Positions 19,793-30,361 are shown, numbered from the stretch's first letter. The stretch: DNA of 64,000 nt from an uncultured Pelagibacteraceae bacterium (GCA_902605865.1 CACLEJ010000001.1:132417-196416); one strand, 5' to 3'. The notes: generated by a model not told the origin, from the letters alone. A program made the numbers and translations.

Positions 19793-21360
19793 TGTTCAAA
19801 AGATTAATTACATTATTTAAACTCGGTAGAAAACTCGCTAAATCTGATGTTTTAAGTATTTTATCAAAATTTAATAAACCACCTTTACTAATAAGTTTAA
19901 TATTTAAATTACTTTCCCTTTCATTTACTAAAAAAGATGAGTCATTTGATAATTTAAGTGAAGGCGAAAAATTATCTAATTCATTAGCGTCTATGGGTAC
20001 AACTTTTATTAAACTTGGTCAGTTTTTAGCAACAAGGCCTGATATAATAGGAGATAAATTGTCTAGGGAACTAGAAAATTTACAAGATAAACTTCCACCT
20101 TTTTCACAATCCAAAGCTAAAGAAATGATTAAAAAAGATTTAGGCGATGAACTATATAATTCAATAATTAATATAAGTGAGCCAGTTGCGGCTGCTTCAA
20201 TTGCCCAAGTACATAAAGCTCAAATTAATGATAATGGAGTTATTAAAAATGTTGCAATAAAAATATTAAGACCAGATATAAAAAAAATTTTTAACGAAGA
20301 AGTGGATGCTTTGATGCTTTTTGCCTATATCATTGAGTCATTTATCAAAAAAACTAAACGATTAAAGCTAGTTGAGGTGGTATTTTTATTGAAAGAAATT
20401 ACCAGTCTTGAGATGGATTTAAGATTTGAAGCTGCCGCAGCTAACGAATATGCAGAAAATACCAAAAATGATGCAGGTTTTGAAGTTCCCAAGATCTATT
20501 GGGATTATACAAGTGAAAACATAATGACACTTGATTGGATTGACGGTGTATCAATTAGAGAGACAGAAGAGCTTGAGAAAAGATCAATTAATACAAAAAA
20601 AATTGCCACTGATATAATTCAACATTTCTTAAGGCATGCAGTAAGGGATGGTTTTTTTCATGCAGATATGCATCAAGGAAATATTTTTGTAAACGAAAGT
20701 GGTCAGATTGTTCCTATAGACTTTGGAATTATGGGAAGACTAGATAATGTCAGTAAAAGATTTTTAGCTGAAATTTTATTTGGTTTTATACAAAGAGACT
20801 ATAAAAAAGTTGCAGAGGTGCATCTTGCAGCAGGACTAGTCCCGAATAATGTACCTGTCAATGATCTTGCTCAAGCATTAAGATCAATTGGTGAGCCAAT
20901 TTTTGGACACTCTATAAAAAATATTTCAGGTGGTAAGCTACTAAAACAACTTTTTGACGTTACCGAAAAATTTAATATGCAAACCCAACCTCAGTTACTT
21001 ATGTTACAAAAAACAATGGTAGTAGTTGAGGGAGTTGCAAGAAGATTAAACCCTGAAACAAACATTTGGGAAACATCTAAACCTGTTCTAGAAAAATGGC
21101 TAAAAGAAACTAAAGATCCTATAAATTCAATTAATGAAACATTAAAAGACTCTGTGGAAGTATTAAAACGTCTTCCAAATTTACCTGAAGTAATGGATAA
21201 AGCAAACCAAGCCCTCAATTACCTTGCAAGTGGTCAAATACCCCAAAATTCAAACTCATATAATGAATTAAACACTAAAAAAGAAGAAATGAAGTCATTT
21301 AGAAACCAGTCTATTATTGGCTTATTATCTCTTGTAATTTTAACCCTATTGGTATTTTAA
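19792..21360 (+). CDS. ubiB: Ubiquinone biosynthesis kinase-like protein UbiB
   Basis: LGQFLATRPDIIG, ASIAQVHKA, HADMHQGNIFV, PIDFGIMG; ATG 19792 overlaps ubiE stop. Confidence 0.94.
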   Translation: MFKRLITLFKLGRKLAKSDVLSILSKFNKPPLLISLIFKLLSLSFTKKDESFDNLSEGEKLSNSLASMGTTFIKLGQFLATRPDIIGDKLSRELENLQDKLPPFSQSKAKEMIKKDLGDELYNSIINISEPVAAASIAQVHKAQINDNGVIKNVAIKILRPDIKKIFNEEVDALMLFAYIIESFIKKTKRLKLVEVVFLLKEITSLEMDLRFEAAAANEYAENTKNDAGFEVPKIYWDYTSENIMTLDWIDGVSIRETEELEKRSINTKKIATDIIQHFLRHAVRDGFFHADMHQGNIFVNESGQIVPIDFGIMGRLDNVSKRFLAEILFGFIQRDYKKVAEVHLAAGLVPNNVPVNDLAQALRSIGEPIFGHSIKNISGGKLLKQLFDVTEKFNMQTQPQLLMLQKTMVVVEGVARRLNPETNIWETSKPVLEKWLKETKDPINSINETLKDSVEVLKRLPNLPEVMDKANQALNYLASGQIPQNSNSYNELNTKKEEMKSFRNQSIIGLLSLVILTLLVF

Positions 21361-21368
21361 TTCTCCTC

Positions 21369-22559
21369 ATGAAAAATAAAAAAATACTTCTAATCATATG
21401 TGGTGGAATATCTGCTTACAAAAGCTTAGAAGTGATAAGAGGTTTAAAAAAAAGAGATGTAAGTATTAAATCAATACTTACAAAGAGTGGTAAAAACTTT
21501 GTAACACCTCTGTCTATTTCATCTCTTTCGCAGGAAAAAGTATATGAAGACATATTCAGTGCAGAAAATGAAGCTGAAATGGATCATATTTCACTTTCTA
21601 GATGGGCAGATTTAATTTTAATTGTGCCTGCAACAGCAAATACAATCTCAAAATTAAGTTATGGTTTAACCGACGACCTAGCTAGCACTGTCGTTTTAGC
21701 ATCTGATAAACAGGTGTTTTTGGTCCCAGCTATGAATGTAAGAATGTGGGAACACAAATCAACTAAAGATAATTTATCAAAATTAGAAAGTTACGGTTAT
21801 AAGATAATTGGCCCTGAAATTGGGGATATGGCTTGTGGAGAGTATGGAAAAGGCAAAATGTCAGAACCATCATATATATTAGAGACAATAGAAAATTATT
21901 TTAAGAATATTGAAAAAAATAAAAAATATAAGGCATTAGTTACAGCTGGACCTACTAAAGAGTTTATAGATCCAGTAAGATTTATAACTAATAGATCAAG
22001 TGGAAAACAAGGTTATGAAATTGCTAAATCATTAAGAGATAATGGTTTTGAAACAACACTTATTTCTGGAGAAACAAATTTAGACCCAGTTGAGGGAGTT
22101 AAATTTATTTCAGTTAAAACTGCAGAAGAAATGTTTAGGGAAACTCTCAGAAATCTACCAACTGATGTTGCTATTTTTAATGCAGCAGTAGCAGATTTTA
22201 AAGTTAAAGAGATCAATAGTGAAAAAATTAAAAAAAGTGAAAATTTGGATCTTAAGTTAGAAAAAAATATTGACATTTTATCAAACATATCAAATCATAA
22301 TTCACTTAGACCAAAGATTACAATTGGATTTGCAGCAGAATCACAAAATCTTGAAATAAATTCAAAGAGAAAATTAGACCAAAAAAATTGTGATTGGATT
22401 ATTGCAAATGATATTTCTGATAAAACAATAGGTTTTGACTCTGATGATAATGAAGTTTCTATATTTTATAAAAATAAAGAAAGTGAAAAGTTATTAAAGA
22501 AAAACAAATCTTTAATTGCATCTGAGATAGTGGATAGAGTTATCTCTGAGCTTAATTAA
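21369..22559 (+). CDS. coaBC: Bifunctional phosphopantothenoylcysteine decarboxylase/synthase
   Basis: GGISAYKSLE, PAMNVRMWEH, TAGPTKEFIDPVRFITNRSSGKQGYEIA. Confidence 0.95.
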   Translation: MKNKKILLIICGGISAYKSLEVIRGLKKRDVSIKSILTKSGKNFVTPLSISSLSQEKVYEDIFSAENEAEMDHISLSRWADLILIVPATANTISKLSYGLTDDLASTVVLASDKQVFLVPAMNVRMWEHKSTKDNLSKLESYGYKIIGPEIGDMACGEYGKGKMSEPSYILETIENYFKNIEKNKKYKALVTAGPTKEFIDPVRFITNRSSGKQGYEIAKSLRDNGFETTLISGETNLDPVEGVKFISVKTAEEMFRETLRNLPTDVAIFNAAVADFKVKEINSEKIKKSENLDLKLEKNIDILSNISNHNSLRPKITIGFAAESQNLEINSKRKLDQKNCDWIIANDISDKTIGFDSDDNEVSIFYKNKESEKLLKKNKSLIASEIVDRVISELN

Positions 22560-22562
22560 TCA

Positions 22563-23000
22563 ATGGTAAAGGTTTTATTTAAGAGACTTAACCAAAAAGC
22601 AAAACTTCCAAGTTATAAAACTAGTGGATCTTCGGGTATGGATCTGATGGCATGTGTAGATGAACCTATAACAATCAAACCAAATGAGTCGATGTTGATA
22701 CCCACAGGTATTGCAATTGCAACTCCTGGAGATACAGAGGTTCAAATTAGACCAAGATCTGGCCTTGCCGCAAAATCAAGTATTACTGTGTTAAATACAC
22801 CAGGCACAATTGATAGTGATTATAGAGGAGAGCTAAAAATTATTTTATTTAACCATGGTAAAGATGAATTTACTGTCAATGATGAAGATAGAGTCGCTCA
22901 AATGGTTTTAATGCCTATTTTAAAAGTAGAAATTGAAGAAACAAATGAATTGCCAGAGACAATCAGAGGGTCTGGAGGATTTGGATCTACTGGTAAATAG
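22563..23000 (+). CDS. dut: dUTP pyrophosphatase
   Basis: SGSSGMDLMA, RPRSGLAAK, GTIDSDYRGE, RGSGGFGSTG. Confidence 0.96.
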   Translation: MVKVLFKRLNQKAKLPSYKTSGSSGMDLMACVDEPITIKPNESMLIPTGIAIATPGDTEVQIRPRSGLAAKSSITVLNTPGTIDSDYRGELKIILFNHGKDEFTVNDEDRVAQMVLMPILKVEIEETNELPETIRGSGGFGSTGK

Positions 23001-23003
23001 TAA

Positions 23004-23753
23004 ATGTTTAGTAACAAAGACCTCGAGCGATATTCAAGACAGATTATTTTAAAAAAAGTGGGAGTTTTAGGTCAAAAGAAAATCCAAAATGCTAAAGTTC
23101 TAGTGATTGGGTGTGGTGGCTTAGGGACACCTGTTATAGATTTACTTTGTCGGGCAGGTATTGGTAAAATTGGTATGATGGACCATGATAAAGTGAGTAT
23201 ATCAAATTTACATCGACAAGTTATGTTCACTTCTGATGATGTTGGAAAATATAAAGTTAATATCTTAAAAAAAAAAATTAATAAAATTAATAAAAAGGTA
23301 AAAGTAAAAACATATAGAGTTAAAGCAGAAGATAAAAATTTAGGAAAAATTCTTAAACAGTATGATGTTATTGTTGATGGTACAGATAATTTTAAAGCAA
23401 AATTTCTTTTAAATAAATTTTCGCTAAAATATAAAAAAAAACTTATTGTTGGAGCTATAAGTAAATTTGAAGGACATATTTTTACATTTGATTTTAGTTT
23501 AAAGAAAAGTCCCTGTTTGAAATGTTTCTACCAAGGAGAACCAGCAGAAGGAGTTTTGGATTGTGAAACAGATGGTATATTGGGATCAACAGCAGTTATT
23601 ACAGGTAGCCTTCAAGCTAATGAGGTTTTGAAGACAATTTTAAATGTTGGTAAAAATTTAAATTCTCGTATTTTAATAATAGATTTATTAAATCTTAAAT
23701 TTAGGAAAGTATTATTTAGAAAAAGAAAAGGATGTATATGCGAAAATATTTAA
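23004..23753 (+). CDS. ThiF/MoeB-family adenylyltransferase
   Basis: RYSRQIILKKVGVLGQKKI, GCGGLGTPV, VDGTDNF. Confidence 0.9.
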   Translation: MFSNKDLERYSRQIILKKVGVLGQKKIQNAKVLVIGCGGLGTPVIDLLCRAGIGKIGMMDHDKVSISNLHRQVMFTSDDVGKYKVNILKKKINKINKKVKVKTYRVKAEDKNLGKILKQYDVIVDGTDNFKAKFLLNKFSLKYKKKLIVGAISKFEGHIFTFDFSLKKSPCLKCFYQGEPAEGVLDCETDGILGSTAVITGSLQANEVLKTILNVGKNLNSRILIIDLLNLKFRKVLFRKRKGCICENI

Positions 23754-24187
23754 TACTTTCATTTCTTTTTCTTTTACCATTTTCATCAATTGCTCAAGAA
23801 AATAATTATTTTCTTATGTTAAAAAATAAAAAGGTAAATGTTAGATATGGTCCAAGCTTTGAATATCCAATTAAATATGTATATAGAAAGATTGAATTAC
23901 CTCTGAAAATAATTGATAAAAAAGAAAATTTCAGAAGAGTTATTGATCATAAAAAAAATAGTGGTTGGATCCATATTTCACAGTTGAGGAATTCACGTTC
24001 TATAATCACCAAATCTAAAAAAATTCTTTTTAGAAAACCTACAAAATATTCAAAACCATTAGCAAAGTTAGGAGAAGGTCGTCTTTTAAAGGTTATTAAA
24101 TGCGAAGAAAAATGGTGTAATATTAAGACAGGTGATTACTCAGGTTGGATTGTGAAAGACGACAAAATTTGGGGTATTGTTAATTAA
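23732..24187 (+). CDS. Secreted SH3-domain protein
   Basis: Signal peptide plus KKVNVRYGPSFEYPI and GWIVKDDKIWGIV. Confidence 0.8.
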   Translation: MYMRKYLILSFLFLLPFSSIAQENNYFLMLKNKKVNVRYGPSFEYPIKYVYRKIELPLKIIDKKENFRRVIDHKKNSGWIHISQLRNSRSIITKSKKILFRKPTKYSKPLAKLGEGRLLKVIKCEEKWCNIKTGDYSGWIVKDDKIWGIVN

Positions 24188-24785
24188 AATCTGCAGAAAG
24201 AGCTTTAATGTTATTTTCTGAAAATTTAGTTGTGTGTGAATACTCCTTATGATCAATACCTACTTCAATTAAATTGCTTTGGTCTTTGAACTTATTTACT
24301 TGATCATCAGAAAATTTAAAATGTATAAACTGAACTGAAGATGCTTTTCCATCATCTGAGGTTCTATCAACATCCATTTCTGGAACTGCATAAATTTTAT
24401 CATCTCCAACTTTAATAAATATATTGTTTTCCACTCCACCCAACTTTCCAAGAAATTCTGCTCTAATAATAGGATTGTCTATCTCAAACATTAAAGTGGC
24501 AACTAATTCTTTTCCATTAGGTATTAAAGGATTGTATGCAGCAAGCTCATCTGTAACTTGTTCATCTCCACCCTTTTCAATGTAAAGCATTTCTTGAACT
24601 TGGGCTATCATTGTTTCATAACATTCAAAATAAAATGTTGCATAAGGCCCTAAAAGAATTCTTCTATTCTTTTTAAACTCAACTAATTCTTTTCTCATTT
24701 GTCTCCTTACCTTTGTGTATGCATCTAAAGGAAGAAGATCTTCTTTTGTAATAATTTTTTGTTCTTTTGACATTCTATAATCCAT
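24180..24785 (-). CDS. DUF3501-like protein
   Basis: ORF with RILLGPYATFYFECYETMIAQVQEMLYIEKGG; next to Fe-S oxidoreductase and rubrerythrin genes. Confidence 0.72.
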   Translation of the reverse strand: MDYRMSKEQKIITKEDLLPLDAYTKVRRQMRKELVEFKKNRRILLGPYATFYFECYETMIAQVQEMLYIEKGGDEQVTDELAAYNPLIPNGKELVATLMFEIDNPIIRAEFLGKLGGVENNIFIKVGDDKIYAVPEMDVDRTSDDGKASSVQFIHFKFSDDQVNKFKDQSNLIEVGIDHKEYSHTTKFSENNIKALSADFN

Positions 24786-26100
24786 AACTTTTTGAGACTA
24801 TCTCAATTGGATGCACAGCTTCATCGCTTACGATGTTTGTATCATCAGCTAACTGCTTAATATGTTTACCAGCCAATGGACAGTCAGACGCCATATATTT
24901 ATTATTTTTTCTTTTAACAGTGCTTGCGGTAGTTTTGCCCACCTTGTTTGCTATATCATGAGTTTCTTTCATAATACCGAAGGTTCCACCATGGCCAGCA
25001 CATCTTTCAACAACATCTAATTTAATATTTGGAATTAATTTAAGCATATCTCTTGCTTTATTACCCATATTTTGTGCTCTAGCATGACAAGCATTATGAA
25101 CTGTTACTCCTCCATCAATTTCTTTCAAACCATCGACTAAACCCTCTTTATTTGCAATATCCATAACATACTCATCAATATCGAGAGTATTTTGAGAAAG
25201 TTTTTTAATTATCCCATCATTTGGCATCAATAAAGGCCATTCAAACTTTAACATTAAACCACAACTTGCTGTTAAGGTTACTACTTTATAACCCTTTTCT
25301 ACATATTTAATTAGTTCTCTAGAAACTAACTCTGCTTGCTTTGTCACTTGATCTAGATCTGCTTGTTCCAGATAAGGCATGCCACAACAACCTGCATAAG
25401 AGTGTTCTACCTCTATATTATTATGATGAAGTACTTTCAAAGCTGCTTCTCCCGTTTTTTTTTTATTAAAGTTAACAAAACAAGTGGAATAAATTACAAC
25501 TTTTCTTTCTTTATATTTTGGTAATATATTTTTTTTAAATTTTTGAAAATAATTTGCAAAAGTTTCTTTATTATATTTTGGTAAAATAACTCTTTTATCT
25601 ATTCCAGTAAAAAATTCTAAAACTTTTCTAGCAAATTTATTTTTGACATTGGTAATCCAATTTATGAAAAAGCTAAAAAATATTCCTATTTTTGAATTTC
25701 TATCAATTTGAGTTAATTGATTTGCGATTTTTGAAATATCACCATTCTTTCTTTGAGCCGTTCTATATCTCAACATCAAATGTGGAAAATCTAAATCAAA
25801 TTCATGTGGTGGTACATAAGGACATTTAGTCATAAAACACATGTCACACAAAGTGCAGGCATCTACAACAGGTTTAAACTTATCACTTGAAAGATCTGAT
25901 ACTTCACCTCCTTCAGTTTCGTCGATATAGTCAAATAATTTTGGAAAACTATCACACAAATTAAAACATCTTCTACATCCATGACATATATCAAATACTC
26001 TTCTCATTTCCTGATCAATTTTCTCAGGATTAATAAAATCTGGATCCCTAAATTTTAATGGGTGTCTTATAGGTGCTTGTGTGCCGCCTTCTTTACTCAT
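24775..26100 (-). CDS. Fe-S oxidoreductase (GlpC/HdrD-like)
   Basis: CHGCRRCFNLC and CTLCDMCFMTKCPYVPP clusters, CCG motifs. Confidence 0.87.
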   Translation of the reverse strand: MSKEGGTQAPIRHPLKFRDPDFINPEKIDQEMRRVFDICHGCRRCFNLCDSFPKLFDYIDETEGGEVSDLSSDKFKPVVDACTLCDMCFMTKCPYVPPHEFDLDFPHLMLRYRTAQRKNGDISKIANQLTQIDRNSKIGIFFSFFINWITNVKNKFARKVLEFFTGIDKRVILPKYNKETFANYFQKFKKNILPKYKERKVVIYSTCFVNFNKKKTGEAALKVLHHNNIEVEHSYAGCCGMPYLEQADLDQVTKQAELVSRELIKYVEKGYKVVTLTASCGLMLKFEWPLLMPNDGIIKKLSQNTLDIDEYVMDIANKEGLVDGLKEIDGGVTVHNACHARAQNMGNKARDMLKLIPNIKLDVVERCAGHGGTFGIMKETHDIANKVGKTTASTVKRKNNKYMASDCPLAGKHIKQLADDTNIVSDEAVHPIEIVSKSYGL

Positions 26101-26121
26101 AGATTTTTTATAAATGTGGTT

Positions 26122-26150
26122 TTTGTGGACGAGAGGGGGTCGTCCACAAA
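26122..26150. promoter_or_regulatory. Strong intergenic hairpin
   Basis: TTTGTGGACGA (26122-26132), loop GAGGGGG, TCGTCCACAAA (26140-26150): perfect 11-bp stem. Confidence 0.75.
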
Positions 26151-26156
26151 TTTTGT

Positions 26157-26573
26157 TTAAGCTATGCTTTCTAAAGTCTTTTGAAATTTACCAGCGTGTG
26201 ATTTTTCAGCTTTTGCTAAAGTCTCAAACCAGTCAGCTATTTCATCAAAACCTTCGTCTCTAGCCGTTTTAGCCATTCCAGGGTACATATCTGTGTACTC
26301 ATGCGTTTCACCTTGAATTGCAGATTCTAGATTTGCTTTAGTTTCACCAATTGGCTTACCAGTTGCTGGGTCACCAACTTCTTCTAAATATTCTAAGTGA
26401 CCATGAGCATGTCCAGTTTCACCTTCTGCAGTTGATCTAAATACCGCCGCTACATCGTTAAAGCCTTCAACATCGGCTTTTTGAGCAAAATAAAGATATC
26501 TTCTGTTTGCTTGACTTTCACCAGAAAATGCTTCTTTTAAATTTTCCTCTGTTTTACTACCTTTTAATGACAT
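26157..26573 (-). CDS. Rubrerythrin
   Basis: [19 protein letters not shown]...[13 protein letters not shown]...AEKSHAGKF di-iron motifs. Confidence 0.92.
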   Translation of the reverse strand: MSLKGSKTEENLKEAFSGESQANRRYLYFAQKADVEGFNDVAAVFRSTAEGETGHAHGHLEYLEEVGDPATGKPIGETKANLESAIQGETHEYTDMYPGMAKTARDEGFDEIADWFETLAKAEKSHAGKFQKTLESIA

Positions 26574-26596
26574 ATTTACTCCTACTATTAATAATG

Positions 26597-26649
26597 ATTC
26601 TAAAGAGGCTTATATATAGGGGAATTATAATATGTCAACAGTTTAGAAT
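26597..26649 (-). promoter_or_regulatory. Rubrerythrin promoter flanked by inverted ATTCTAAA/TTTAGAAT sites
   Basis: -35 TTGACA (26633-26638 on minus), TATATAAG -10 region (26609-26616), ATTCTAAA 26597-26604, TTTAGAAT 26642-26649. Confidence 0.55.
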
Positions 26650-26687
26650 AAATATAATATATTATTTAAACTATTGATATTATTGAA

Positions 26688-27116
26688 TTATTTTTGAGAT
26701 TGATTATCACTCACAATTTTAGCGATAACTTCTACCGATCTTATTTTTTTTCCGGGGATAGTTCTTTTTATATTTACTTCATCAACATCATCTTGATGAA
26801 TATCAATCAATTTATTTTCGTCTTCATCAAAGAAATGGTGATGATGAGTTACATTTGTATCGTAATAACTTTGTGAAGCATTTAGTGGTATCTCTTTTAA
26901 ATAACCCTTCTTCATAAATGCGTGAACAGTATTGTAAACAGTTGCTAAAGAAACCTTAATATTTGCCTGATTTTCAATGATTTTAACCAGTTCTTTGATA
27001 GTAAAGTGAAAGGTTTTTTCAGCATCAAACAACACTTCACAAATTTTAATTCTTTGTTTTGTTGGTCTTAGACCTGATTTTCTTAATTTATCTATATATT
27101 GCACTGGGTAAATCAT
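26688..27116 (-). CDS. irr: Fur-family iron response regulator Irr
   Basis: Fur-type wHTH plus [19 protein letters not shown]; adjacent to fabAB-fabI. Confidence 0.9.
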   Translation of the reverse strand: MIYPVQYIDKLRKSGLRPTKQRIKICEVLFDAEKTFHFTIKELVKIIENQANIKVSLATVYNTVHAFMKKGYLKEIPLNASQSYYDTNVTHHHHFFDEDENKLIDIHQDDVDEVNIKRTIPGKKIRSVEVIAKIVSDNQSQK

Positions 27117-27189
27117 TACTAATTATAATTATTCTAAAGAATATCTATATTATAATGTTTGTAAATCAAGTAATAAGATTAAAAAAATT

Positions 27190-27693
27190 ATGAAAAAAAG
27201 TTCCTTTAGTTATGATGAATTAATAAGCTGCGCAAATGGGGAACTTTTTGGCGCTGGAAATGCAAAATTACCTTCTCCACCAATGCTAATGTTTGATAGA
27301 ATTACTGAAATTAGTGAAAAAAATGGAGCTTTTGGCAAAGGATTAATGAAGGCTGAACTTGATATTAATAAAGATTTGTGGTTTTTTGATTGTCACTTTA
27401 AGGAAGATCCAGTAATGCCGGGTTGTCTAGGCTTAGATGCAATGTGGCAACTAGTTGGGTTTTACTTGGGGTGGCTTGGAAATCCTGGGAGTGGAAGAGC
27501 TTTGGGAGTAAGCACAGTAAAGTTTACAGGAGAGGTTTTAAAAAATGTCAAAATGGCAACATATATTATTGATATGAAAAGAATATTGATTAAAGGAGAA
27601 ACAACAGTCGGGCTAGCAAATGGTATTCTTCTTGCTGATGGTAAGAAAATATATTCAGCAGATAGTTTAAAAGTAGGGCTATTTAAAAAATGA
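27190..27693 (+). CDS. fabA: 3-hydroxydecanoyl-ACP dehydratase
   Basis: [22 protein letters not shown]. Confidence 0.95.
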   Translation: MKKSSFSYDELISCANGELFGAGNAKLPSPPMLMFDRITEISEKNGAFGKGLMKAELDINKDLWFFDCHFKEDPVMPGCLGLDAMWQLVGFYLGWLGNPGSGRALGVSTVKFTGEVLKNVKMATYIIDMKRILIKGETTVGLANGILLADGKKIYSADSLKVGLFKK

Positions 27694-28901
27694 GAAGAGT
27701 AGTAATTACAGGTTTGGGAATTGTTTCCTGTCTTGGTAATAATCAGGAAGAAGTTCATCGATCTTTATTAAATACAAAATCAGGAATTTCTTTTTCTGAA
27801 GAATACAAAGAACATAATCTTAAAAGCCATATTCATGGAAAGCCTAATATAAAACTGGAAGATCACATAGATAGAAAAACAATTAGATTTATGGGCTCAG
27901 GATCAGCATACAATTATATTGCAATGAAAGAAGCAATTGAGGACTCTGGTTTGGAAGAAAGTGAAGTAAGTAATTTTAAAACAGGAATTGTTATGGGTTC
28001 AGGTGGACCTTCAATTGAAAATGTTATTTTAGCAGCAGATAAAACTAGAGCTAAGACTCCAAAATTAATGGGACCATTTATAGTTCCAAGAACCATGGCA
28101 AGTACCGCCTCAGCAACACTTGCTGTTCCATTTAAAATTAAGGGAACAAACTATACAATGAGTTCTGCCTGCGCAACAAGTGGACACTGTATAGGAAACT
28201 CAATGGAACTTATCCAAATGGGGAAACAAGATGTAGTTTTTGCAGGTGGTAGTGAAGAAATACACTGGGCAATGACAGCTATGTTTGATGCTATGACTGC
28301 ATTATCTTCTAAATATAATGATACTCCTGAACAGGCTTCAAGGGCTTATGACAAAACTAGAGACGGTTTTGTAATTGCTGGAGGTGCAGGAGTTTTAGTT
28401 CTTGAGGAGTATGAACACGCTAAAGCTCGAGGAGCCAAGATATATGCAGAATTAACTGGTTATGGAGCAACTTCAGATGGATATGATATGGTAGCGCCTT
28501 CCGGTGAAGGTGCAGTAAGATGTATGCAAATGGCAATGGCAACTTCGAAAAATAAAATAGACTATATAAATACTCATGGAACTTCTACTCCCGTTGGAGA
28601 TATTACTGAATTGAATGCTGTTAAAGAAGCTTTTGGAAATGAAATTCCAAAGATTAGCTCAACTAAATCTTTATCAGGTCATCCGTTAGGAGCTGCATCA
28701 GTGCATGAAGCAATATATTGTTTAATTATGATGAAAAATAATTTCATTACAGGGTCAGCTAACATAAGTGAAATGGATGAAGAGGCTAAAAAATTTCCAA
28801 TAGTCGCTAAAACAGAAACAGAAGCAACATTAAATACTGTCATGTCTAATAGTTTTGGTTTTGGTGGAACAAATGCAACTCTAGTATTTGAGAAAGTCTA
28901 A
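27690..28901 (+). CDS. fabB: Beta-ketoacyl-ACP synthase I
   Basis: [13 protein letters not shown] active site, [24 protein letters not shown]. Confidence 0.95.
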   Translation: MRRVVITGLGIVSCLGNNQEEVHRSLLNTKSGISFSEEYKEHNLKSHIHGKPNIKLEDHIDRKTIRFMGSGSAYNYIAMKEAIEDSGLEESEVSNFKTGIVMGSGGPSIENVILAADKTRAKTPKLMGPFIVPRTMASTASATLAVPFKIKGTNYTMSSACATSGHCIGNSMELIQMGKQDVVFAGGSEEIHWAMTAMFDAMTALSSKYNDTPEQASRAYDKTRDGFVIAGGAGVLVLEEYEHAKARGAKIYAELTGYGATSDGYDMVAPSGEGAVRCMQMAMATSKNKIDYINTHGTSTPVGDITELNAVKEAFGNEIPKISSTKSLSGHPLGAASVHEAIYCLIMMKNNFITGSANISEMDEEAKKFPIVAKTETEATLNTVMSNSFGFGGTNATLVFEKV

Positions 28902-28904
28902 ATT

Positions 28905-29690
28905 ATGTCTTTAATGAAGGGTAAAAAAGGACTGATAATGGGTGTTGCAAATGAGAGATCTATTGCATGGGGTATTTCTCAAAAACTTTCAGAAGCAGGT
29001 GCTGAATTAGCTTTTACATACTTAGGTGATGCTCTTAAAAAAAGAGTAGTTCCTCTTGCAGAAAAACTAAATTCTAATGTTACCTTTAGCTGTGATGTTG
29101 AAAAAAAAGAAGATGTGATAAAATTATTTGAAGATGTTAAATCTCAATGGGGAGAAATTGACTTTGTTGTTCACGCAATCGCTTTTTCTGATAAATCTGA
29201 GCTTTCAGGAGAATATCTAAATACGACTAGAGAGAATTTTTTAAGAAGTATGCTGATTTCATGCTTTTCATTTACTGAAGTTGCAAAAGAAGCTTCAAAA
29301 GTAATGAAAGAGGGTGGTAGTATGATTACACTTAGTTATGAAGCTAACAAAGCAATTCCTAACTATAATGTGATGGGTGTCTGTAAAGCTGCATTAGAGT
29401 CTAGTGTTAAATACTTAGCTAGAGATTTAGGAGCTAAAGGAATAAGAGTTAATGCAATAAGCGCAGGTCCCATAAAAACTTTGGCAGCATCAGCTATTGG
29501 AGATGCAAAATTTTTATATAAATGGAATGCTGATCACTCTTTTTTAAAAAGAAATGTAGATAATATCGATGTTGGAAACTCAGCATTATATCTTCTAAGC
29601 GATATGGCAGGTGGAGTTACAGGCGAAATTCACTATGTTGATGCTGGTTATAATAAAGTAGGTATGCCAGATCCAAAAAATATATCTTAA
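28905..29690 (+). CDS. fabI: Enoyl-ACP reductase (NADH)
   Basis: GKKGLIMGVANERSIAWGI, AISAGPIKTLAASAI. Confidence 0.95.
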   Translation: MSLMKGKKGLIMGVANERSIAWGISQKLSEAGAELAFTYLGDALKKRVVPLAEKLNSNVTFSCDVEKKEDVIKLFEDVKSQWGEIDFVVHAIAFSDKSELSGEYLNTTRENFLRSMLISCFSFTEVAKEASKVMKEGGSMITLSYEANKAIPNYNVMGVCKAALESSVKYLARDLGAKGIRVNAISAGPIKTLAASAIGDAKFLYKWNADHSFLKRNVDNIDVGNSALYLLSDMAGGVTGEIHYVDAGYNKVGMPDPKNIS

Positions 29691-29702
29691 AAGTTAATTA
29701 TT

Positions 29703-29855
29703 ATGTTAATTTTAGTTTGGTTTGTTGTTTGTATTATATTTTTTATAGTACAATTAATTCTTGAAGGTTCTGGTCATGCATTAGAAGTTTTTGCCCTATT
29801 GACTGCAATAGCTTTATTCTTGATAAATAAGCTTGGAAAAAAAATAAATAAGTAA
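29703..29855 (+). CDS. 50-aa small membrane protein
   Basis: MLILVWFVVCIIFFIVQLILEGSGHALEVFALLTAIALFLINKLGKKINK, two hydrophobic segments; manual translation. Confidence 0.55.
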   Translation: MLILVWFVVCIIFFIVQLILEGSGHALEVFALLTAIALFLINKLGKKINK

Positions 29856-29866
29856 GTAATCGTTTT

Positions 29867-30358
29867 GTGAAAAGAAAATTTTTGAAAATTGCTGGGGCTT
29901 CTATATTAGGTTTTATATTTTATCCATTTACTTCATTTGCAAATAACATTGTGGGTTTTAAAAAAAAATTAAAAAAAGATGAGAGTGAATATAATATAAT
30001 AAATCCTGAACTCACAAATGAGCAAAAAATAATAATGTTTGAAGAGGGTACAGAACGTGCTGGAACTAGCGAATTAAATTATGAGAAAAGAAAAGGGACT
30101 TATCATTGTGCAAATTGTGGTGTGAAACTATTTGAATCCACTGCAAAATTTGATAGCGGAACTGGTTGGCCATCATTCACCGAGGCAATACCAGGTGTAT
30201 TTGTAACAAAAACTGATTATTCTTTTGGCATGAAGAGGACTGAATACAGCTGTGCAAATTGTGGTGCTCATCACGGCCATGTATTTAATGATGGTCCTGA
30301 TGGTGGAAAAAGATATTGTAGCAACGGTCTTTGCTTGCTTTTCATCCCAGAGAGTTAG
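29867..30358 (+). CDS. msrB: Exported peptide-methionine (R)-S-oxide reductase
   Basis: CANCGVKLFES, GTGWPSF, RYCSNGLCLLF; signal peptide. Confidence 0.92.
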   Translation: MKRKFLKIAGASILGFIFYPFTSFANNIVGFKKKLKKDESEYNIINPELTNEQKIIMFEEGTERAGTSELNYEKRKGTYHCANCGVKLFESTAKFDSGTGWPSFTEAIPGVFVTKTDYSFGMKRTEYSCANCGAHHGHVFNDGPDGGKRYCSNGLCLLFIPES

Positions 30359-30361
30359 TAA

